The notes beneath the pieces were generated by a model. The model had not been told where the DNA came from and made no database searches. It saw nothing but the letters and a program-made list of their open reading frames with translations. From NCBI GenBank assembly GCA_963518665.1, contig CAUQKR010000004.1:1-53958 (forward strand): a DNA stretch of 53,958 nucleotides, written 5' to 3'. A program made the position numbers and the translations under genes. Each line of letters begins with the position of its first letter. The first letter of the stretch is position 1. Positions 10,047 through 19,153 of this stretch are shown here, one piece after another. This stretch comes from GN02-872 sp963518665. Its GTDB lineage: Bacteria; Patescibacteriota; Gracilibacteria; BD1-5; UBA6164.

Positions 10047-11739
10047 ATTTCAAAAATTTTACCATATATTCTCACTCTAGATGATAACCTCTTTTTTCAT
10101 AATAAGGTCTAACTCAAACTCAAGCAATAACTGCCATTTTTTCATATCAATTTTTTAAAGCCAACTCTTCAGCTCTTTCTATCAATCTTTTTCAAAAACC
10201 TAAATGTTGACCAAAATTGTGCCCTTTTTCTCAAATAGAAAGTTGATCTCAAAAAGTATGAATTTCTCTTATAAGTGCAGCTCAATTTAATTCAGGTAAA
10301 ACTTCCAAAACTTCTTTATCTTTTGATGGAAGTCTAAGTCTAAGAAGTGAAAAAATTGTTCTATCATCTTTGTCTTCAAAAGTAAGAAAATGTTCTTTTC
10401 AATCTGAAGCTTCATAAAAATAATCATTCAAAATTGTATTTTCTGGATTATTTCATTTATCTTTTATCTCTCTATGTCTGATATCAAGAAGCTTTACTCA
10501 TCTTTCTTTTAATCTATCTTCAACTATTTGTCTCAAATTTGCTGTTTTACTTCATTCCAAAATTTCTGAACCTGGAATATCCCTATAAGTTCTGTTTAAT
10601 CTGACATATTCTGGAATCATAGATTCTAAATCAGCTGTTAAATCAATCAAAGTCTCATCATCATAAGCTTTAAAGCCTCAGTTTCTCCAAATCTCTGTAA
10701 GTTCTGATTTATCAGTTACAACCATTGGATAAATTTTTAATTCATCTGGTCTAAAAGCTTGATTTTCAAAAACTTCTTTCAAAGATTTTTTATCAAGTTC
10801 TGGAGTTGATCCAAGCAAATTTGGCATCATATGAGCAACAACTTTGAATCAAGCATCTTTTAATAATTTTGTTCATCTGATACTTTCAGCATTTCAATGT
10901 CATCTCTTATTTAAATCATTTATTTCATCAATCGTTGTTTGATATCAAATCTCTACTCTTGTAACTCAATATTCTCTCAAAGTTTTTATTTCTCTTGGAG
11001 TTATCCAATCTGGCCTTGTTTCTATTGCTATTCAAATAACTCTACATCTGGCTGTTTCATTTAATTTTTTTGCTTCTTCCAAAGTTGCAGAAGCCTTCAT
11101 TTTATAACTTTCTTTTATTTTAAAACTTGCAAATTTATCACTTGATAAATCTGTTTCTTCTATATGATTTTTCATTTCATCATAAGAATTAAAAGCATCG
11201 TAAATAGATTTTATAAAATTATCTCTATATTTTTTGGGATAAACAGACCAAGTTCATCAAATAATTCTTACATCATTTTTTTCAATTTTGTGTCAAGTTA
11301 CTTCTAAAGCTCTAAGTCTATTATGAATTTGTAAAATTGGATCAAAATTATTCAATTGAGCTCTCATTACAGCTGGTTCATTTGGAATATAGCTTTTAGG
11401 TAAATTTTCAAAAGTTGGACAATAAATACATTTTCAGGGACAACCAAAAAATTCTGTAAGCAAAGAAATAACTGTAACTCAAGATAAACTTCTGACTCAT
11501 CTTTTTCTCAAAACTTTTTCAAAAACTAGATTTTCCTCTAGTTCTCAAGTTGCCTTTAATTCATTGTACCTTTCGATAAGTTCAATTGAAGGAAAAGGTT
11601 TTTGTATGTTGTATTTTTTATAAACAATATTTTTTATTTTATGAAAATCATCTTTTATATCTCTTATATCTCTTTTATAAGACAAATCTAGTTTCTCTAG
11701 TCAATCTTTTAAAAGTTCATCAATTATTTGTGTTCTCAT
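10045..11739 (-). CDS. Elp3-family tRNA uridine(34) acetyltransferase (radical SAM + GNAT)
   Basis: A 564-residue protein of the Elp3 family, which makes the carboxymethyl group on wobble uridine of tRNA using acetyl-CoA and S-adenosylmethionine. The radical SAM cluster motif is CPGKCIYCP (Cys100, Cys104, Cys107), followed by typical Elp3 segments (IIGGTWSVYP, IAIETRPDWI, VEIGYQT, VVAHMMPNLLGSTP). The C-terminal 100 residues form the acetyltransferase domain (HTFGDQLSIG, QHLGFGKRLIERAEELA, GYEKMAVIAG). Bacterial Elp3 acts alone, without the other Elongator subunits; none are seen here. The gene stands alone between two terminators. Confidence 0.93.
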
Positions 11740-11840
11740 TTATAAGAATTAAAAAAATAAAATATTATCTACTTTGACTAGATTTTTTGTATTATATTTA
11801 TTTTACATAAAAAGTAAAAGTTTTTTTATTTCAAAAAAGA

Positions 11841-11869
11841 AAAAGAGAGAAAAATTTTTCTCTCTTTTT
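11841..11869. terminator. Terminator after the three-gene cassette
   Basis: A near-perfect palindrome AAAAGAGAGAAAA/TTTTCTCTCTTTT just beyond the stop of the 106-residue gene; it can also serve the plus strand. Confidence 0.75.
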
Positions 11870-11877
11870 AAAATTTT

Positions 11878-12198
11878 TTAAGATTCTAAAATCTCAACTT
11901 CAACTTTAAAATTTATATCAGATAGATCAAAAATTTTATGACTATTTAGCCAATTTTTAACTGAACTATCAGCAGTAAATAAATATTCAACTAAATTTTT
12001 TATTTTTTCCTCATCTATCAAATTATCCTCACTTGGAGTAATTTTAGGAAGAGTAGTACAATAAAAATCTGTTTCAAATTCCAAATGTCGATTTATATTT
12101 GAAATAGTAAAAAATCTCAAAAAAATTTTGTATGATTTAGATTTTTTTAAAACAAATTCATTTTTATCTGAATATTTAAATTTTATATCTAAATTCAT
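11878..12198 (-). CDS. Small protein of unknown function (106 aa), third gene of the SD cassette
   Basis: No family recognised. It is a soluble, Lys/Asp/Glu-rich protein with no glycine at all, and its ends look beta-rich (FKVEVEILES at the C-terminus). It has a strong ribosome binding site, AGGAG, six bases before the ATG, which ordinary genes in this window lack. It contains a CGA codon (I-N-CGA-H-L-E). It begins 18 nt after a terminator hairpin, so its expression may depend on read-through or on a separate start. Probably acquired together with its two neighbours. Confidence 0.75.
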   Translation of the reverse strand: MNLDIKFKYSDKNEFVLKKSKSYKIFLRFFTISNINRHLEFETDFYCTTLPKITPSEDNLIDEEKIKNLVEYLFTADSSVKNWLNSHKIFDLSDINFKVEVEILES

Positions 12199-12204
12199 AA
12201 TTTT

Positions 12205-12209
12205 CTCCT
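12205..12209 (-). promoter_or_regulatory. Strong Shine-Dalgarno site (AGGAG) of the 106-aa gene
   Basis: AAGGAGAAAA on the minus strand, six bases upstream of the ATG. Confidence 0.75.
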
Positions 12210-12215
12210 TTAAAC

Positions 12216-12242
12216 AAAAAGAGATAATTTTTATCTCTTTTT
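12216..12242. terminator. Terminator hairpin between cassette genes 2 and 3
   Basis: Stem AAAAAGAGATAA/TTATCTCTTTTT with a TTT loop. It lies 10 bases past the UGA of the middle gene, where a terminator would be expected if UGA were that gene's stop. Under code 25 the gene instead reads into this hairpin. Confidence 0.75.
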
Positions 12243-12479
12243 TTTAAAAAATCAAAAACAAAGTGAAAGCCTATCCATATGTTCTTCTGAAAAACAGAAA
12301 AAATCAACTACATCAATTTCTCTCAAATATTTATATTGTAAAATTTTTTTTATAATACAAATATTAAATTCAGAAGATACTGCTCGTACTTTCAGCCAAG
12401 TTTCAGTTTCCACATTTGCTATTTTAAAAATAACACGAATATGATATTCTCGACCTTCTACAATATCTTCTCCATACAT
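12231..12479 (-). CDS. Small protein of unknown function (82 aa; 75 aa if UGA were stop), second gene of the SD cassette
   Basis: No family recognised. The N-terminal half is predicted beta (YHIRVIFKIANVETETWLKV). In the standard code it ends ...LSLCF at a UGA (12252-12254). With UGA read as Gly it gains the lysine-rich tail GFFKKKKR and stops at UAA inside a terminator stem. Such a tail encoded by a terminator looks accidental. The gene has AGGAG six bases before the ATG, overlapping the stop of the preceding gene, and two CGA codons, which are rare elsewhere in the window. All of this suggests transfer from a standard-code donor. Confidence 0.7.
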
Positions 12480-12485
12480 ATTTTT

Positions 12486-12490
12486 CTCCT
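12486..12490 (-). promoter_or_regulatory. Strong Shine-Dalgarno site (AGGAG) of the 82-aa gene
   Basis: AGGAGAAAAAT-ATG on the minus strand; the site overlaps the TAG stop of the preceding gene (12489-12491), so translation is probably coupled. Confidence 0.75.
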
Positions 12491-12848
12491 AATTCAATGT
12501 TCTTGAAGTAGTATAGCTATCATCAGAATACTCTTCTCCAAAAATTTCAGAATTTATTTCTTTGACTAATTCTAAAGTTTGACTTCTATCATAAAAATCA
12601 AATTGTAAAATCTGATGTGCCATTTGAAAAGCCTCAATACCTCTTTGATTTAAGATTTCATCATAAAGAAAATCATAAACACTTTCTTCATCAAAAGTAG
12701 TATCTACATCAAATTCAACTACAAGTCCCAAAACATAAAAGGTATATTCATTATTTGGAAGAACATGAAGAATCTGGACTAAAATATCATAAGTTCCTTT
12801 AGGAATATTATAATTAAGACCTTGTTGTTTTTGATTTTTAGCTTCCAT
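12489..12848 (-). CDS. Small acidic protein of unknown function (119 aa), first gene of the SD cassette
   Basis: No family recognised. It is a soluble acidic protein: a Gln-rich start (MEAKNQKQQG), a hydrophobic helical middle (YDILVQILHVL, YTFYVLGLVVEF) and a Ser/Asp/Thr-rich tail. All six glycines use GGN and none UGA, although neighbouring genes use UGA for a large share of glycines. AGGAG lies eight bases before the ATG. It is the promoter-proximal gene of a three-gene unit and is separated from the next by nine bases. Confidence 0.78.
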   Translation of the reverse strand: MEAKNQKQQGLNYNIPKGTYDILVQILHVLPNNEYTFYVLGLVVEFDVDTTFDEESVYDFLYDEILNQRGIEAFQMAHQILQFDFYDRSQTLELVKEINSEIFGEEYSDDSYTTSRTLN

Positions 12849-12856
12849 AATTATTT

Positions 12857-12861
12857 CTCCT
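12857..12861 (-). promoter_or_regulatory. Strong Shine-Dalgarno site (AGGAG) of the 119-aa gene
   Basis: AAAAGGAGAAAT on the minus strand, eight bases before the ATG. Confidence 0.75.
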
Positions 12862-12887
12862 TTTAGTAAAAACGAAAAGCTTATTAT

Positions 12888-12915
12888 ATTATAAAATTTT
12901 TTACAAAATAGTCAA
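12888..12915 (-). promoter_or_regulatory. Promoter of the three-gene cassette
   Basis: TTGACT (12910-12915), 16 nt, TATAAT (12888-12893) on the minus strand, about 40 nt upstream of the first ATG. It is arranged back to back with the Nudix promoter. Confidence 0.65.
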
Positions 12916-12934
12916 GAAAATATAAAAATAAAAA

Positions 12935-12962
12935 TTGACTTTTTTATAGTAAACTTTAAAAT
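12935..12962 (+). promoter_or_regulatory. Promoter of the Nudix operon
   Basis: TTGACT (12935-12940), 16 nt, TAAAAT (12957-12962), 34 nt before the ATG. Confidence 0.6.
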
Positions 12963-12996
12963 AAGTTCCTAAAAGTATTTTTTAAATAAAAATAAT

Positions 12997-13437
12997 ATGA
13001 AAGTGAGAAAAATTGTAAGAACTTTTTTAAAAAATAAAGAATGAAAATTTTTAATGGTAAGACACAAATGAAAAAATTATTGGTCTTTGCCTGGTGGAGG
13101 TTTAGAAGGTGAAGAAAGTCTACAACAAGCTATTAAAAGAGAATGTATGGAAGAACTAAACTTGAAAATAAAAATTATTTGAAATAAAATTTGACTTGAT
13201 ATTGATCACATAAAAGAACTTCCCTCTCCTATTTGTAGTTACAAAATTGAATACAATGAATTTAATTGAAAAAAAGTAAAAAGACTTGAATATATTTTTT
13301 TGAGTGAAATAAAATCTGGAGAAATTTCTCTGCAAAAATCAGAAATAGATGAATATAAATTTTTTACTTTAGATGAAATTTTACTTTTAGAAACTACTCA
13401 TATTCAAGTAAAAGAAATAATTAAAAAAGCCTTATAA
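12997..13437 (+). CDS. Nudix hydrolase
   Basis: A 146-residue hydrolase of a nucleoside diphosphate linked to another group X. The Nudix box is complete: GGLEGEESLQQAIKRECMEE fits Gx5Ex7REUxEE with all metal-binding Glu present. The N-terminal strand (VRKIVRTFLKNKEGKFLMV) and the WSLPGG lead-in are typical. The substrate cannot be assigned; length fits house-cleaning or sugar-nucleotide Nudix enzymes. It is followed two bases after its stop by a membrane protein gene, so the two are translated from one message. Confidence 0.92.
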
Positions 13438-13439
13438 AT

Positions 13440-15518
13440 ATGAAAAACTTAAAAATAATAATTTTAGCTATAATTTTTATTTTTTTAACGATAATAAATA
13501 CAAATTTTTTATCGTTTTTTTGACTTCCTCAAATTGAAGCAATTTATGAGTTTCCAAAAGTTTTAGCTTTTAATATTTTGATTCCAATTTTTAGCATTTT
13601 TTTTCTTTTAAAAAATTTTAAAAAACGAGTTTTTATTCCAAAAATAATTTTTATACTTTTTATACTTTTTGCATTTTCTCTTTTTTCTGTAGCTTATCCT
13701 CTAACAAATATTTTTTGAAATAATCAAAATTGACACTGATTAATTATGATGTCAAATTTAGTAATTTTATACTGAATTTTACTAAATTTTGAAAAAAATA
13801 AAATTGAAAAATTATTAAAATATATTTTGATTTTATCTCCAATAATTTTTTCAATAGCAATTTGTGAATTTATTTTTTGAAGTGAATATTGAGTAAACAT
13901 CTGATTTTTTAACTTTGCTTCCTCATTTTCACTTTTTTCAATAATGATAACTCCTTTCATTTTAAGAAGAATTTCATTTCTAACCTCAAATAATCATCAA
14001 TTAAAAGCAAAATTTTTAGAAATCTGAAACTTTAAAATAAATGAAACAAAAATTTCAAAATATTTTTATATTTTTATTTTTATAATTATTTCTATTTGTC
14101 TTTTCTTAACAAAATTAATTTTACCAATTTTAATTTATTTAGGCTATATTTACTATTTTACAATCAAAAATGTAGAAAAAAAATTTCATAAAAATATTTT
14201 ATTTTTCCTTTGAGTTTTAATTTTTTTTACAATTTTAATAATCTTTAATACTTGATTAAAAGAAGAAATAAGTAATTTTATTTCAAAAATTTTATCTTGG
14301 CAAAGCACATATGATGCTATTGCAAAGAATGTAAGTTCAACTTTTTTCTGAGTTTGAAATGATAGTCTAATATTTACTTTTGAAAATTCTAAATCAAAAT
14401 TATTGTATATTTTTGAAAATATTTGATATAAGATAAATAAACCAAATAATTTTTTCTTAGAAATTTTTTATTGATTTGGAGTTTTAGGTATTGTTATACT
14501 ATTTAATTGTTTACATAATTTCTATCTTTGATACAAAAAAGAATCAACTTTTCATCACATAATTTTGATTTTTTTAACTTTTTCAATGCTAAATACAGCT
14601 TCAATAATAAATTATTTTTTTCTTATTATAATAATTGCCTATATATCAACAAAAAATGAAAAAGAAAATTTTTTTATAAAAACAAAAATTTTTGTAATAA
14701 TTTTCTCTATTTTTTCTATTTTTACAAATATAATTTACTTTGGAAATGAGGTTAAATATTATAAAAATCTAGATTACAGTAAAGCAAACATAGTTTATAA
14801 AAAACTAAAACATGAAGATAAAGAAAATTATATTTTAAACTCAAATGAGGATATTTTCAAAAAATGTGAAAAATTACTTGCTTTTAACAAATCTGCAGAA
14901 ACATTTTTCAGTTGCTGAAATTTTTTCTGGGAAATTTGATACAAAGATTTAGCAAAAGTTTATTATAATAAAGGACTTGAAAAACTTCCTGATATGCGGA
15001 ATAAAGACTCAAATTTTTACAAAAATTTCTTTATAAAATATTTATTTAATAAAAATAAATTTTTTGACCAAAATAAATCAAATTTGATTGATATTTTAAA
15101 TGTAACTTGAAAAAAAATAACTATAGATAACATGAAAAAATATTTAATTTTTGATTTGGACTGAACATTAATTGACCAAAATAAAAAATTTTATCCAAAT
15201 TTAGTTAAAAAAATAAAAGAATTATCAAAAAATTATAAATTATTTTTAACTACAAATTCTTCGGCTGAAACAGCAATAAAATTATTAAAAGATAAAGGAA
15301 TTTATGAAAATTTTGAATATATTTTAGGTTGAGATAATCTAAAAAAATCTAAAGAACATATTATATATTTCAAAGATTTAAGCTTAGATGAAAATTTTAA
15401 AAAATATGCAGTTTATTTTTGAGATTCTGAACTTGATGAAAATATTGCAAAAGAAGCTGAAATAAAATTTATTTTGGTAAAAAATTGAAATATTTTAGAA
15501 AAACTAAAAGAAATATAA
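13440..15518 (+). CDS. Polytopic membrane protein (O-antigen ligase/polymerase-like) fused to a HAD phosphatase
   Basis: One uninterrupted 692-residue frame. Residues 1 to about 440 contain some ten or more membrane segments with short polar loops and a larger loop (residues about 270-320), the layout of Wzy/WaaL-type glycopolymer enzymes; no diagnostic motif clinches this. Residues about 445-545 look like TPR helices (YYKNLDYSKANIVYKKL, KVYYNKGLEKLPD). Residues 565-692 form a HAD hydrolase: DLDGTLID (motif I), TTNSSAE (motif II), a Lys in LLKDKG, and GDSELDENIAKEA (motif III/IV). The HAD part has an internal ATG at 15132 in the same frame, so a separate product is possible, but no stop precedes it. 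It carries one CGA (13626) and one CGG (14997) codon, rare in this window. Confidence 0.75.
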
Positions 15519-15544
15519 AAAGACTAGAAAATTCTAGTCTTTTT
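15517..15544. terminator. Convergent terminator
   Basis: Stem AAAAAGACTAGAA/TTCTAGTCTTTTT around a 2-nt AA centre. The TAG stop of rluD lies inside the stem. Confidence 0.8.
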
Positions 15545-16469
15545 TGTAAAAATCAATTATTTTTTTCATATCTTCTTTTAATTCTGCTTCAAAAAATTTT
15601 TTATTTGAGTAAAGCTTAAATCTTAGATTTTTTGCATGTAAAGCTTGTCTTTGTAATCAAAATTTTTTTTCTACTTCTTTGTTTATTTTTTCGTTTCAAT
15701 AAACTTTATCTCATATTATAGGAAATCAAATACTTGATAAATGAACTCTGATTTGATGAGTCCTTCAAGTTAAAATTTTTACTTTTAGTAAAGTATATTT
15801 TTCTCATAAATAATCTAAAACTTCAACTTCAGAAATAGCATTTTTAGGGTTTATTGGATTTTTTGTAGTCATTTTTTTTCTATCAATTCTATGTCTTCAA
15901 ATCTCTGTTTCTATTCTAATTTTTTTTTCTTTAAGAATTCCTGAAACAATTGCAAAATAATTTTTTTCTATCTCTCTTCACTTTATAACTTCTGATAAAT
16001 AAGCCATCATTGCATCATTTTTTGCTATCAAAATTATTCCAGAAGTATCTTTATCAAGCCTGTGAACAATTCCTGGTCTTTCAACTCAATTTATAGTTCA
16101 AAGATTTGTCAAACTACAATGATGTAAAATCCCATTAACAAGAGTATTTTCTGTTCATCATTCTCCAGGAACTGGATGTACATTTATTCAAGCATCTTTA
16201 TTTAAAATCAAAATATTTTCATCTTCAAAAATTATATCTAAATCCATTTTTTGAGGTAATATATCAAGCTTTTCTGGAATAATTTCTATTTCAAGTTCAT
16301 CTTTAGGATTTAATTTTAGATTCTTAGAAATTTGTTTTTTATTAACTGAAACTTGTCATCTATTAATTATTTTTTGTATATAACTTCTAGAATAATCACT
16401 AAATAGAGCAGATAAATAAATATCTACTCTAATTTTTTTCTCACTAAAAACACAAAATTTTATAATCAT
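15534..16469 (-). CDS. 23S rRNA-type pseudouridine synthase (RluD/RluA family)
   Basis: Isomerises uridine to pseudouridine in RNA, most likely 23S rRNA. The 311 residues have an N-terminal S4 RNA-binding domain (YLSALFSDYSRSYIQKIINR) and a RluA catalytic domain with RPGIVHRLDKDTSG, in which the Asp is the catalytic residue, plus GRTHQIRVHL near the C-terminus. RluD, which modifies helix 69, is the nearest family by the S4 domain; RluB or RluC cannot be excluded. Its start overlaps the end of the upstream small gene in an ATGA arrangement, so translation may be coupled. Confidence 0.9.
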
Positions 16470-16858
16470 AATTGAGCTTTAATATCAGCTATTTCTTTTT
16501 CATTTGATTTATTTTGCTCCTCTTGTTTTTCTGATATAAAATAAAGTTCCCCAATTTCAATCCATTCTTTTTTTTGCTTATTTAAAAGTTTTTTGATATC
16601 TTCTGGATGTTCTTTTATAAGTTCTCTAAATTTTTCTCTTTCTTCTAAAAAAACTTTTATAAGTTCATCAAATTGAAATTGAGTCAAAATCGGAACAGAA
16701 TCTATAACTCTCTGTTTCTCAAGCACAGAAAGAGATAAACTATTTTTTAACAAATCTAAAAAATAATTTTCATCAACCAAAACTGATTCTTGATGCAAAA
16801 GAATTTTATCTAAAACTAAAGAATCAACTTCTTTTTCTGTCAAATTTATTTGAGACAT
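16460..16858 (-). CDS. Small coiled-coil protein of unknown function (132 aa)
   Basis: No family recognised. It is highly charged and helical throughout, with a Leu-spaced heptad pattern and no signal peptide. Under code 25 the end is ...IKAQL-Gly-Leu-stop (TAA at 16460-16462). Read in the standard code it would end at the UGA of an ATGA overlap with rluD. Upstream of the ATG there is only A/T and no Shine-Dalgarno sequence. Cotranscription with rluD is likely. Confidence 0.72.
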
Positions 16859-16929
16859 ATTTTTTAATAATAAAAAATAAATTTGCTTATATTATAAAAA
16901 TTTTTTATTTATAAGCAAATTTATTTTTA

Positions 16930-17688
16930 CTAATTTCAAACAGTTTCAGCTTTTACAATCCATCTTCATTTTATTCCTCAAACTGGAGTACAAGTAAATA
17001 AAACTAATTCATCTTTATCTGAAGGATATAAAATAGATATATCGTCATCTTTTACATTTTTTGATTCAACTACTTTATAAACAAATCTTTTAAATTCATT
17101 ATTTACATCTTTTTTATAAATCCAAATTTCATCAGATTTATTTAAAGAAATAATCTTTTGAAAATGAGTTCTATATCTAGATTTATTATAAAAATAAGAA
17201 GAATGTCACATAATAACTTTTTTACCAACTTCTCAAAAATCTGCATATTCTAGAGGCAATTCTACTGCTCAAGATACTAGATAATTTGCAAAATCTTCGT
17301 CTCCTCAATCGTTAAATTTTTCATATTCTTTAGTTCACTCTTTTACTGTATTTACAGGAATAACTAAACCATTTCATGGAATAACAACATATTTATCACC
17401 TTTTCTATCTTGTTCTGGAAGAGCCTGCAACCAATAAGAAAGATCTATTTCTGTGCTTCAAGCAAGTCTAAAAACTTCAACTCCTGGCAATTTTGTATCT
17501 ACAGTTTTTCCTCTAATATGTCAGGCTCTTTTATAAATTAAATTTTGTTCATTATCATGTATTTTTGAATAATTTACATTATTTTTTGTTGTTGCAATTT
17601 GTGCTCAAACATTTCAAACATTAAAAATATTTAAAAGTATAAAAAATACAAGAGAAAATATTAAAATTTCTTTTTCCATTTTTTTCAT
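16930..17688 (-). CDS. Sortase (stand-alone, membrane-anchored)
   Basis: A 252-residue cysteine transpeptidase of the sortase superfamily, which cuts LPXTG-type sorting signals and joins the protein to an acceptor. It has one N-terminal membrane segment (ILIFSLVFFILLNIF) and then the beta-barrel domain. Catalytic residues visible: His162 in MGHSSYF, Cys233 in LFTCTP and Arg242 in GRWIVKAE. It is clearly a paralogue of the sortase domain at the C-terminus of the 1021-residue protein at 25659-28724 (shared FRLAG, KYVVIP, NGLV/SGLV, GHSSYF, FTCTP, GGI-GRWIVKA). Class is uncertain; the TCTP/GRW ending resembles class D/E/F enzymes. It is transcribed from its own promoter. Confidence 0.9.
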
Positions 17689-17757
17689 ATTTACTAAATT
17701 TGGTTATTTATTAAGTATAAACATATATTAACATAAAAAAAAATAAAAAACAAATAT

Positions 17758-17785
17758 ATTACAAAATATTTTTAAAAAAAGTCAA
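17758..17785 (-). promoter_or_regulatory. Promoter of the stand-alone sortase
   Basis: TTGACT (17780-17785), 16 nt, TGTAAT (17758-17763) on the minus strand, 70 nt before the ATG. Confidence 0.55.
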
Positions 17786-17810
17786 GAATGTTATTTTTTT
17801 TATTTTTAAG

Positions 17811-17838
17811 TTGCTTTTTTCAAAGTTTTTTTTATAAT
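17811..17838 (+). promoter_or_regulatory. Promoter of the peroxiredoxin gene
   Basis: TTGCTT (17811-17816), 16 nt, TATAAT (17833-17838), 30 nt before the ATG; divergent from the sortase promoter. Confidence 0.55.
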
Positions 17839-17868
17839 TTAAAAAATTTTATTTTATAAAAAAAATTT

Positions 17869-18471
17869 ATGTGTATAGAATGTAATCACAACCATAATGA
17901 AGAAGAAATTTTTGAACATGGATGTAATTGTGGATGTGAAGAAAATGATAGTGAAATTCCTTTTAATTCTCTAGTAAAAATAGATGAAGTTGCTCCATTT
18001 TTTGATTTATCAACTTATTTTCCAAAAGAAGATAAAATCGAAAATTTAAATTTATTTGATTTAGAATGAGAATGGTCAGTTTTATTTTTTTACCCTGCTG
18101 ATTTTTCACCTATTTGTTCAAATGAACTTTTAGATTTAAAAGCTAAAGCTGAAGAAATAAAAAAATCTGGAATAAATTTTATAGTAGCTTCTACTGATAC
18201 AGTTCACACTCACAGAGCTTGGATAAATCATGAAGAATCTATGAAAAATTTTTCTTTTCCTATGATATCTGACAGAAACTGAGATGTTTCAGAATTATTC
18301 AATATTTTAAATGATGATACAATGATGGCCTCAAGATGAACTTTTATTATCTGACCAGATTTAGTTGTAAAATCAATAGAAGTAAATCCAAAAACTCTTG
18401 GAAGAAAAATTTCTGATATAATCGAAAAAGTAGAAAGATTAAAAAATCCTGAAACTTGTAATTTAAAATAA
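17869..18471 (+). CDS. Peroxiredoxin (AhpC/TSA family) with Cys/His-rich N-terminus
   Basis: A 200-residue thiol peroxidase that removes hydrogen peroxide or organic peroxides. The peroxidatic Cys83 sits in DFSPICSNEL, matching the family pattern FxPxCxxEL. Cys197 near the C-terminus (PETCNLK) could be the resolving Cys. The first 25 residues (CIECNHNHNEEEIFEHGCNC then GCEEN) hold five Cys and three His, an extension ordinary peroxiredoxins lack; it looks like a metal site. Start is the ATG at 17869, with a consensus-like promoter 30 nt upstream. Redox partners are not encoded nearby. Confidence 0.9.
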
Positions 18472-18500
18472 AAAAATACTTCAAATTTGAAGTATTTTTT
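18471..18500. terminator. Convergent terminator
   Basis: Perfect 30-nt palindrome AAAAAATACTTCAAA/TTTGAAGTATTTTTT, serving both the peroxiredoxin gene and the minus-strand gene. Confidence 0.8.
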
Positions 18501-18992
18501 TTATTTATTTTCTTTTTCTATTTCAGAAATTTCTTCTTTTGTTTTATTAAAAACAGTTGATAATTTTTCTTTTATTGTATCAATTGTATCTTTAGAAAGA
18601 CCTTTTAATTTTTCGATTTCTTCAGATTTTGATTCATAAAGTTCTTCCAATTTTTTTTGAGCTTTTTCAATATAAGGATTACCTTTTTCCTTTAGCTCTA
18701 AAATAAGTTCTTTTCATTTTTCAGAATAAGAATCAAAAATTTTCATAACTTCATCTTTATATTCACCAAATTTTTGTTTATTTTCTTCTGTAAAAAGTTC
18801 TTCTTTTACTTTATTTATCATATCAGTATGGGTTTCTACAAAAGCATTTAAAAATATTTTAAATTTTTCTTTATTATCTTTAGCATTTGAAAAATTTTCT
18901 CTAAGCTCTTTTTTATTTTTCCCATAAAATGTAGCAGCTGCAACTCAAGCAACATAAGCTAAGCCAAGAGCAAAAATACCTTTTTTTGACAT
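18501..18992 (-). CDS. YtxH-like membrane-anchored coiled-coil protein
   Basis: 163 residues. A glycine-rich hydrophobic N-terminal segment (GIFALGLAYVAGVAAATFYG) is followed by a long charged helical region, the organisation of YtxH-type proteins (small envelope proteins of unclear role, often stress-linked). No enzyme motif. Convergent with the peroxiredoxin gene across a shared terminator. The family call rests on architecture only. Confidence 0.7.
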
Positions 18993-19153
18993 AATTTTTT
19001 AAAATTATAAAAATAAATAAAAAAATCTAATAAAAAGTTTTTAACAAGAAATTTTATTATAAACTTTTTTTTATAAACTTTTTTAGTATAATAATATTAT
19101 AATAATTTTTTGTTTTTTGCAAAATTTTAATTTTATTTTAATTTTAAAAATTT

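Noticed and set aside
15132..15518. HAD hydrolase as an independent gene
   Set aside because: There is no stop codon between it and the upstream membrane-protein frame and no separate translation signal, so I annotate a fusion and mention the internal ATG.
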